Virus record (IMG/VR): IMGVR_UViG_3300023179_009503
Coordinates: 1-64,000 of that record
Strand: one strand, 5' to 3'
Origin: a virus
DNA: 64,000 nt
Made by a program: the position numbers and the translations under genes. Positions 58,298 through 64,000 of the stretch are shown piece after piece (within the stretch, counting starts at the first letter, position 1; the number at the start of each line of letters is the position of its first letter). The notes beneath the pieces were generated by a model. That model was not told the DNA's origin. It was given only the letters and a program-made list of their open reading frames with translations, and made no database searches.

Positions 58298-58866
58298 TAT
58301 TTTTCTAAGATTTTATAACCGGTAAATAAGCTTTTCCACAAATCAAATGCAACTTCATGTAACTTACTGTATACGTCTGGGAGTGTAAGATTTTCTATAC
58401 CTATACCCTGACTTAACAGAATTTCACCTGCATCTACCTCGGGTACTACTCTATGTATAACGCAACCTGCATGCTTATACCCTTCTAGGAACGCTCTCTC
58501 TTGCGGATTAAACCCTTTAAGAGAAGGGTACTTATCAATAAGACCGGGGTGTAGATTATAAATTTCGTATTTATTACAGATATCTTTAGGTATAATTCTC
58601 AGATAGCCGTGCAGAGTTATAACTGGATTACTAAATTGACTTAAAATATGCTCATAGCTTTCTACAGACGGTTTAGATTGCAACATATACCATATAGTCC
58701 TATTAAGTTTATGCTCCCTAAACGTGGTTGTAGTCAGCAAATCTTTATTAACACCATCTGTGGTCAAGCGGTTTGTAACAATTGCATCAGGGTAAATGCT
58801 AAGAGCATTACAAAGATTATTAATCTCTGTACCTGTTTGTGAAAAAAAAGCTATCCAAGGTCTCAT
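58297..58866 (-). CDS. dpdN: PurN-like formyltransferase, candidate dPreQ1 formyltransferase (DpdN)
   Basis: The 189-residue protein has the 10-formyl-THF transferase core: YNLHPGLIDKYPSLKGFNP (N104, H106) and VVPEVDAGEIL with D145. The N-terminal GART-like nucleotide loop is altered. Its gene overlaps dpdA by 4 bases and belongs to the queF operon. Family knowledge: a formyltransferase named DpdN was proposed to convert dPreQ1 in DNA to formyl-dPreQ1. The position makes this the preferred role; purine synthesis (PurN) is the alternative. Confidence 0.7.
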   Translation of the reverse strand: MRPWIAFFSQTGTEINNLCNALSIYPDAIVTNRLTTDGVNKDLLTTTTFREHKLNRTIWYMLQSKPSVESYEHILSQFSNPVITLHGYLRIIPKDICNKYEIYNLHPGLIDKYPSLKGFNPQERAFLEGYKHAGCVIHRVVPEVDAGEILLSQGIGIENLTLPDVYSKLHEVAFDLWKSLFTGYKILEK

Positions 58867-59675
58867 CTTCTAATAATCTTTTTAAACATCGATGTATTAT
58901 ATTTGATTAATTCTAGCTGATCATCAGTAACTTGATGTGAAATTAGATCAGCTAACTTAGTAGTTGGCTTATTGCTTAAACCGTAATCAGCATCATATTT
59001 TAATCCGAATATTGCGCATACAATAGGATTACTAGTATCACAAGAGACAATATTGTGTATGTTTCTATCGACATAATAACGAAATTCTTTTGCTAAGGAG
59101 CAGCCTAAAAGATGATGAGGCTTGCTCCAATCCCATACATTACTATTTATTAAATCAGCTATAAAACGTTGCCGACCTGAACAATACCGCTCAAGATTTG
59201 TCTTACCGTACCCTGTAGTTTGATAATAACTAAAATCAAAACTAATAGCTATCATATCTGCGTTATCAGACATAAATTTGTAGCAATCAACCAAATCTTT
59301 CCAGGTTTTCCCTTGTACTGCGCCAATAGCTTTTGTATAAAAGCTCTGCTTTAATGAATCAGCTTTATCTTCAAAAGATCCCCAACTTTCTACGGTGCCG
59401 TCCGCATCTTCTAAAACATCCGGTACAATAAACATATTTGGTTTAATATCTAGCCCGGCTTTATAAAATTCTTCTGAATCAAACGCTTTGCCTAATTCAA
59501 ATATAGAGTTATCTAATAAAACCTCTCTATTATAAGTATCTCTTGCTGACTTAAAATAATTGTAATATTCCAGGTAATCTTTAAATAGATGAACTAATGC
59601 ATAGTCAAAATCGTTGTAACTTCTTGATTCATTTAGTATAGATATAGGCGATTCGTGCGAAACTTTCATTAGCAT
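58863..59675 (-). CDS. dpdA: DNA guanine transglycosylase DpdA
   Basis: The 270-residue protein follows the TGT fold: LLDNSIFELG with D55, VPDVLED, AIGAVQGKTW (QG at 121-122), HLLGCSL (188-194) and SCDTSNPI with D213, equivalent to the nucleophilic Asp of TGTs. The C-terminal RNA-binding/zinc part of tRNA TGT is missing, as expected for phage DpdA. It replaces G in DNA with a 7-deazaguanine. ATG at 59675, TATAAT 6 nt upstream. First gene of the operon. Confidence 0.85.
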   Translation of the reverse strand: MLMKVSHESPISILNESRSYNDFDYALVHLFKDYLEYYNYFKSARDTYNREVLLDNSIFELGKAFDSEEFYKAGLDIKPNMFIVPDVLEDADGTVESWGSFEDKADSLKQSFYTKAIGAVQGKTWKDLVDCYKFMSDNADMIAISFDFSYYQTTGYGKTNLERYCSGRQRFIADLINSNVWDWSKPHHLLGCSLAKEFRYYVDRNIHNIVSCDTSNPIVCAIFGLKYDADYGLSNKPTTKLADLISHQVTDDQLELIKYNTSMFKKIIRR

Positions 59676-59681
59676 AATTAT

Positions 59682-59687
59682 ATTATA
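59682..59687 (-). promoter_or_regulatory. TATAAT promoter, leaderless geometry, dpdA operon
   Basis: TATAAT, 6 nt (ATAATT), ATG at 59675. It likely drives dpdA, the formyltransferase, GMP reductase, DUF1599. Confidence 0.5.
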
Positions 59688-59711
59688 AATGTAAATAATA
59701 AGTAGATCAAC

Positions 59712-62549
59712 ATGAATTATCCCAAATACTATGGTAATTATCTAGGTATAGTCGTACAAAATAATGATCCACTTAAAAGAGGTAGGGTAAAAGTCTTTGT
59801 ACCGCATATTTCGCCGACTGTTTATAAAAAATGGAATGAAGTTTCTAAAGATAAAAAGTTTAGATTTATAGGTGCAAATGTTTGCAGTGATATAACAGAA
59901 ATTCTAGAAGATTTAAAATTAATTTTACCATGGGCTGAAATGGCTGCACCTTTAGCAGGTGAAAGCGCTAGCGGTAGATTTAATGCTTTTTTAAACGCTT
60001 CAACTATTAGTGATAGTAGTAATTTCGAAACTGCTTTTGTTAATTTAAGTTCTTGTGAACCAAATCAAGAAGAAGTGTCCGAAGATACACAAAATGTAGA
60101 TAATATAGGTGAGAAACCCGCTAACATATATGATATTTCGTATTTTAAATTAAAAGATGCATTTAGTAATCCTGCAGAAGTTAATGCCAATACGGCTAAT
60201 GAATTTTCTTTTTGCTATAAACCTGAAGCATATAGTAATTGTGCTAAGGGAGCATTTCCTCTGCTTAGAGTTGGTGCGCATGTATGGGTATTTTTTAATG
60301 ACGGAGATCCGCTCAAACCAGTAGTATTTGCCGCATCTTTTGGAAGTGAGGATTGGAAAGGCATACATGACATAATTGATGATGATGTTGGTAGTAATGA
60401 GCCTGATGAAGGTATGGATTACCCAGGGACATATGAAAATGTCGCTAAAACAGAAAATGAAAATGAAGATATTAATACACAGACTTATCGAAATAAGTAT
60501 GTCATCAATCAAAAAGGCGGTACAATAGCATTCGTTAACACAGATAACAAAGAAGTTTTAAAATTGACTCATTATTCAGGGTCTTTTAAAGAGTTTAATA
60601 ACAAAGTAAATATTGAATTAGCTACAGGTAACGATCAGAAATTAGTTTTAAGAAATCAATTTTTAACAGTAAGAGGAAGTAGAAGTGAGTTTACAGAGCT
60701 AGATTATGATAGTATAGTTCGAGGTGACTTTTATAAAAAAATAGGTCTGCTCAATACAGACGTACATGAACAATGGAAAGAAAAGGTTTCTCTCATTAAT
60801 CAGATTAAAACTTTATTTAATATTGATAGAGCTAGCGGAGGAAATTATGATGTATGTCCATCTTGTAACAAGCCTATAGATAAAAGATTTTTAATTAATT
60901 CTTATGTTGAAGAAGGTAATAACCAACAATTTTTGTTTGATATTATGAACGCTACATCTTCTTCCAGTAAAGCTAATAGCGCTTGGAGCAAAGGGCTTAC
61001 CCCTTCTGGGTTAGTTGAAAATATTAAAGTCGGGCCTAAAGGGCAACCAGTCTTAAAAGATCCTACAGAAACTATTGATGGTACAGCAGATGGCAGCTCT
61101 TTCTTTCCTCCCCCTGGTAATGCATTTGGCTCGACTTGTAAAACTTGTGGTGGATCAGGAAATAGTCCTAGTTCTGCGGGTGGCAGTTTTTCAAAAACAC
61201 CAGAAAAATCACAAATACCAGATTTAATTAAAGGAAAAATAGGAGAGCTTACAGAATTAGAAAAACAAATGGGGCTAGGTGGAAGTGAGATTATTGAAAT
61301 AACAAAAAATAAAATTGAAACTATTGGTATGACTATGAATGATTTTTCTCCTTTAAGAGTCGATCCTGAAGGTAGATTACTAATATCAGAAGTCGCAGTA
61401 TCTAAATACGGTGCATATACAGCAAGAAAACCCTCTCCATATTTTGAAAAAGTTCAAGTTGATGATCTACCTGGCGGCTCATACACATTAAACGTATGCA
61501 ACAAATATAATGTAATGGTTGGTGCAGGGGGACTGAACTTAAAAAGCTTTGGTATTGTTAATATTGCTGGTGCTATGACTAATATAACAGGCATGCAAGT
61601 TAATATAGGTAGTCAGCATGAAATTAATATTGATGGTGGACAGCGACTGAATTTAATTGCTGATACTGTAAGCGTCTCGCAAAGAGAAAATAAGCAAGTT
61701 GTTGTAGGTGGGTCGCTAGGTGTTACTCATAATGTTACGATTGAAGGCGGTCTTCATGTAGAAGGAGAGCTTTCCTGTAACCACTTAACTGTGCCTATGC
61801 AAGCACTAGAAACCGGAGAAGCAAATGTATATGCATCTCCAAATACAGATGCACAAAATAAAAACGGTTATGTTATAGGGTTTGCTGTTCCAATGTCTAA
61901 TTACGCCACAGTTAATGATGCAAAAAATAAAACGTATAAAGAAGGACAGCCTAAAGATACCGGTGAGCCGTATTTAGGTTTTACAGATGCATCTGTAGTC
62001 GCAGGTCGTATTAAGAAAAAGACAAAAATAGGATATCTCAAGAGAGACGAGGTTATAGGCTATATTGACCCTACTGATTATAATAAAATATTTGCACCGG
62101 ATGTAGGCGGCCCGTGTTATGGGAGCCAGCGCATACCGATTTACGCCACTAAAAATGTTAATACATTAGAGGATGTTCCTGTCTTAGCTTCTGATGTCGG
62201 CGAAGAAGCTGATGCTAAAGATATTCCGATTTATGGGTCCGGACCCGGTGATGATGCAGATCTTCGAAATGGTACGGTTCGAGCTAGTATTAAAGGATCT
62301 GATGCAGGAACAGGCGGAAAAGACCCAGAAAAAATGCCATTTATTGTATACGGCTCTGGCGCAGATCCGGATTCTATTTTAAGCTATCCTCATACACATA
62401 CATATCAAACACTTGCTGTTGATCTAAAGAAAGCGCAGTATGAAGTAAGACAAGAGGTAATCGATCGAGGCGACGCGCGCGGAATGGCTAAGCTGCCTAC
62501 AAATGCTCCTCAAGGTGATAACCGTAGTATTAATTCAATTGAAGGTTAG
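59712..62549 (+). CDS. gp5: Baseplate hub/spike protein gp5-like (945 aa)
   Basis: The N-terminus YGNYLGIVVQNNDPLKRGRVKVFVPHIS is the OB-fold start of gp5/gpV baseplate proteins, and VGAHVWVFFNDGDPLKPVVFAASFG follows. Two CxxC pairs (CPSC near 382, CKTCGG near 476) form an inserted zinc ribbon. The C-terminal 250 residues contain beta-helix repeats (GGLNLKSFGIVNIAGAMTNITGMQVNIGSQHEINIDGG), a spike shaft. No lysozyme catalytic domain is evident. In T4, gp5 holds gp27 and pierces the outer membrane. Confidence 0.82.
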   Translation: MNYPKYYGNYLGIVVQNNDPLKRGRVKVFVPHISPTVYKKWNEVSKDKKFRFIGANVCSDITEILEDLKLILPWAEMAAPLAGESASGRFNAFLNASTISDSSNFETAFVNLSSCEPNQEEVSEDTQNVDNIGEKPANIYDISYFKLKDAFSNPAEVNANTANEFSFCYKPEAYSNCAKGAFPLLRVGAHVWVFFNDGDPLKPVVFAASFGSEDWKGIHDIIDDDVGSNEPDEGMDYPGTYENVAKTENENEDINTQTYRNKYVINQKGGTIAFVNTDNKEVLKLTHYSGSFKEFNNKVNIELATGNDQKLVLRNQFLTVRGSRSEFTELDYDSIVRGDFYKKIGLLNTDVHEQWKEKVSLINQIKTLFNIDRASGGNYDVCPSCNKPIDKRFLINSYVEEGNNQQFLFDIMNATSSSSKANSAWSKGLTPSGLVENIKVGPKGQPVLKDPTETIDGTADGSSFFPPPGNAFGSTCKTCGGSGNSPSSAGGSFSKTPEKSQIPDLIKGKIGELTELEKQMGLGGSEIIEITKNKIETIGMTMNDFSPLRVDPEGRLLISEVAVSKYGAYTARKPSPYFEKVQVDDLPGGSYTLNVCNKYNVMVGAGGLNLKSFGIVNIAGAMTNITGMQVNIGSQHEINIDGGQRLNLIADTVSVSQRENKQVVVGGSLGVTHNVTIEGGLHVEGELSCNHLTVPMQALETGEANVYASPNTDAQNKNGYVIGFAVPMSNYATVNDAKNKTYKEGQPKDTGEPYLGFTDASVVAGRIKKKTKIGYLKRDEVIGYIDPTDYNKIFAPDVGGPCYGSQRIPIYATKNVNTLEDVPVLASDVGEEADAKDIPIYGSGPGDDADLRNGTVRASIKGSDAGTGGKDPEKMPFIVYGSGADPDSILSYPHTHTYQTLAVDLKKAQYEVRQEVIDRGDARGMAKLPTNAPQGDNRSINSIEG

Positions 62550-62740
62550 TTTTTATTTTTCCAGTCAACTCTATGTTTTATATTCCAGTCTAATAAAGCA
62601 CGTTCGAACCCTACATCTTTACCTTCTTTTTCAGACATAAACCATTTATGTCGTAAGATTTCTTCGCGTTCTTTAAAAAATTCTTTATAAAGATTAGAAT
62701 TTCTTAAAATAGTATCTGAAGACGACAGGGAGCTCGTCAT
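62546..62740 (-). CDS. Small late protein, DUF4032-like end (64 aa)
   Basis: The protein has a helical, charged centre and HKWFMSEKEGKDVGFERALLDWNIKHR, a pattern I recall from short DUF4032-type segments in cyanobacterial and phage proteins. ATG at 62740 with a late TAAATA 5 nt upstream. Its stop overlaps the gp5 stop. Function unknown. Confidence 0.65.
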   Translation of the reverse strand: MTSSLSSSDTILRNSNLYKEFFKEREEILRHKWFMSEKEGKDVGFERALLDWNIKHRVDWKNKN

Positions 62741-62745
62741 ATTAT

Positions 62746-62751
62746 TATTTA
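62746..62751 (-). promoter_or_regulatory. Late promoter (TAAATA, 5 nt before ATG 62740)
   Basis: Minus strand TAAATA, ATAAT spacer, ATG. Confidence 0.7.
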
Positions 62752-62764
62752 TTTAATAAAGTAT

Positions 62765-62811
62765 AAAAAACACTAGTCACCTCAAAGGTGCCCACCGTCC
62801 CACCCCTAGTG
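62765..62811 (-). terminator. Compact GC-rich hairpin followed by T6 (minus strand)
   Basis: CACTAG (62771-62776) pairs with CTAGTG (62806-62811) around an inner CACCT-CAA-AGGTG hairpin (62778-62790) and a G-rich minus-strand loop. On the minus strand six T follow the closing stem. It should terminate the nrdB transcript. The long G-rich loop with four G runs is unusual for a simple terminator. Confidence 0.7.
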
Positions 62812-62845
62812 CATATATGCTTTGCTCCTTCTAAATTTATTTATA

Positions 62846-63070
62846 TTACTCTAACAGCTTTTTTTTCAAAGAATTAAAAATTTCTTTTTTTTCGTCTAAT
62901 GCTTGCGTTTGTAAAACATCAATCATTTTTAATATAACATTTAATCTTAGCATTTTTAAATACTGAAACTTAGCACTAATGTTAATCGGCTCAAACATTT
63001 TTTCACAAATCAAAAATAATATAGAAAGCTCATCATCATTAAGAGATCTTAATGTTTGCTCGTAGATCAT
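62846..63070 (-). CDS. Small hypothetical protein coupled to nrdB (74 aa)
   Basis: A helical 74-residue protein. Its ATG overlaps the nrdB stop by 4 bases, so it is cotranslated with the ribonucleotide reductase. No known family. It is followed by the GC-rich terminator. Confidence 0.6.
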   Translation of the reverse strand: MIYEQTLRSLNDDELSILFLICEKMFEPINISAKFQYLKMLRLNVILKMIDVLQTQALDEKKEIFNSLKKKLLE

Positions 63071-64000
63071 AATTTTATATCTAAAAATGATTCTTCTGTT
63101 ATATTAGTATCGCGTGCGCCTATTTTATAGGAAGAAATCTCTGTCTCTTGAGGCGCAACCTGAACTTTGCTACTATCTAAATAACTATCCAGCCACCCAG
63201 ATATAGGATTTTCTTTTTGATTATATATTTTCTTGTAACCTAAGGATCTTAATCGATTATCACAAAGCCACTTTGCATAACCGCCTAATACATCTATATT
63301 AAGCCCTAATAATGACCCTTTACTAAACAAAAATTCTGCCCACTCTATTTCATTCTTAACAGCTTGCTCATATATAGCATATATTTTATCTTCACTCTTT
63401 TTTACTATAGAAGTAAATCCTTCTTTTTCTTCGTCGCGCAAAATTTTAAGTAAATTTTGTGTTATAGCAAAATGTTGAGATTCATCTCTTTGAATAAATT
63501 TTATAATCTTTGCATTGCCTTCCATCTTACCCCGATATCCAAAATAAAATGAGCATGCAAAGCTCACATAAAAAACCAGCCCTTCCATTACATTAACTGA
63601 CAAAATACAATCAAATATTTTCTGCTTTAAATCTTTTCTATCTTCATCACCAAGAATTTTATCATAATTATTTCTAATTAATTCTGCTCTACGAACAATT
63701 TCTTTATCTTCCATTATGCTATCAAAAAAAGCAGAAGCATCAGGGTGTACATTATTTAAAAGATAAGAATAGCTATAACTATGTATACCTTCAAAACGTT
63801 GCCAAGTATTCATGCATATCTCTAATTCTGGATTTGAAACATAGTCTTTTAAGGAATGTATAGACCTAGAGAGCATGCTATCCCCTAATGTTTGAAATCT
63901 CAAGTTTTGATCAAAAACAAATCTTTCTTCTTTAGAAAGCTCTTTATAATCACTCCTATCTTTACCTAGCGCTATTTCATGAGGCCACCAAAAAAACTCT
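63067..64000 (-). CDS. nrdB: Ribonucleotide reductase small subunit NrdB (N-terminus outside window)
   Basis: The frame stays open to the window end, so the gene begins beyond base 64000. Visible residues include WWPHEIALGKDRSDYKEL, QTLGDSML, WQRFEGIHSYSY, NVMEGLVFYVSFAC and QRDESQHFAI, which contain the carboxylate and His ligands of the class I diiron site. It makes dNTPs together with NrdA, not in the window. The C-terminus ESFLDIKL matches the end that binds NrdA. Confidence 0.93.
   Translation of the reverse strand, partial: EFFWWPHEIALGKDRSDYKELSKEERFVFDQNLRFQTLGDSMLSRSIHSLKDYVSNPELEICMNTWQRFEGIHSYSYSYLLNNVHPDASAFFDSIMEDKEIVRRAELIRNNYDKILGDEDRKDLKQKIFDCILSVNVMEGLVFYVSFACSFYFGYRGKMEGNAKIIKFIQRDESQHFAITQNLLKILRDEEKEGFTSIVKKSEDKIYAIYEQAVKNEIEWAEFLFSKGSLLGLNIDVLGGYAKWLCDNRLRSLGYKKIYNQKENPISGWLDSYLDSSKVQVAPQETEISSYKIGARDTNITEESFLDIKL

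Noticed and set aside
59712-62549. Lysozyme domain expected in gp5
   Set aside because: No T4 lysozyme-like catalytic motif was found; only the OB domain, zinc ribbon and beta-helix were seen.
1-64000. tRNA genes
   Set aside because: Scanning for T-loop-like TTCGAA contexts gave only hits inside coding genes (for example near 1663 and 3530) without cloverleaf.
1-64000. CRISPR arrays or long direct repeats
   Set aside because: No regularly spaced repeats were seen; repeated text is limited to promoter elements and low-complexity protein segments.
1-64000. T4-type hydroxymethylcytosine system
   Set aside because: No dCMP hydroxymethylase or known alpha/beta-glucosyltransferase was recognised; the glycosyltransferases here look like GT2, CgeB and GT-B types.

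Overview
The window is the core of a tailed phage of the T4-like (contractile-tail myovirus) lineage, AT-rich and densely packed. It carries recognisable counterparts of T4 gp4, gp5, gp13, gp14, gp15, gp20, gp21, gp22, gp23 (virion), gp41, gp43, gp45, gp46, gp47, gp61, gp62, gp32, UvsX, UvsW, UvsY (replication and recombination) and gp55 (late sigma factor). The gene order differs strongly from T4. Together with PhoH, a ribosomal protein bS21, many capsid-targeted proteins and short fibre-like proteins, this suggests a phage of an aquatic Gram-negative host. The host itself cannot be read from the sequence. No tRNA, CRISPR array, integrase or rRNA was seen.

Layout. 1-1848: end of an acidic highly expressed gene, a terminator, small late genes and neck protein gp14 (+). 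1849-13111 (mostly -): small unknown genes, primase gp61, clamp gp45, gp32, bS21, helicase gp41, a glycosyltransferase and a class II glutamine amidotransferase with a non-canonical start. 14079-25656 (-): QueC, UvsX, DNA polymerase, a glycosyltransferase, gp46/gp47, gp55, UvsW, UvsY. 25683-39777 (mostly +, with interspersed - genes): a small protein repeating part of the major capsid protein, a GIY-YIG nuclease, many proteins with putative capsid-targeting N-termini (including a PD-(D/E)XK-like nuclease, a ligase-like protein and a nucleotidyltransferase), FolE, QueD, QueE and PhoH. 40508-43627 (+): four glycosyltransferase-like genes. 43646-47397 (+): clamp-loader subunit gp62, a GroES-like protein, a DinG/XPD-like helicase. 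47409-55478 (+): head and neck block gp15-gp20-gp13-gp4-gp21-small core protein-gp22-gp23 and a late gene. 55480-59675 (-): a 7-deazaguanine DNA-modification operon. 59712-62549 (+): gp5-like baseplate spike. 62546-64000 (-): small genes and the ribonucleotide reductase small subunit NrdB, cut by the window end.

Four themes stand out. (1) A complete route from GTP to preQ1 (FolE, QueD, QueE, QueC, QueF) plus a DpdA-type transglycosylase and an adjacent PurN-like formyltransferase matching the expected DpdN activity. This predicts guanines replaced by preQ1 or formyl-preQ1 in the phage DNA. (2) A phage-wide promoter geometry: TAAATA (gp55-type late promoters) exactly 5 nt, or TATAAT-like hexamers exactly 6 nt, before the start codon on both strands. 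This predicts leaderless mRNAs, in a phage that also encodes bS21. (3) A set of proteins sharing a short amphipathic N-terminus ending in a prohead-protease-like (L/I)xE site. It suggests that a nuclease, a ligase, a nucleotidyltransferase and others are packaged in the capsid. (4) An 87-residue protein that repeats the mature N-arm of the major capsid protein almost exactly.

All calls come from reading the sequence. Family names rest on recognised motifs, not on database searches.
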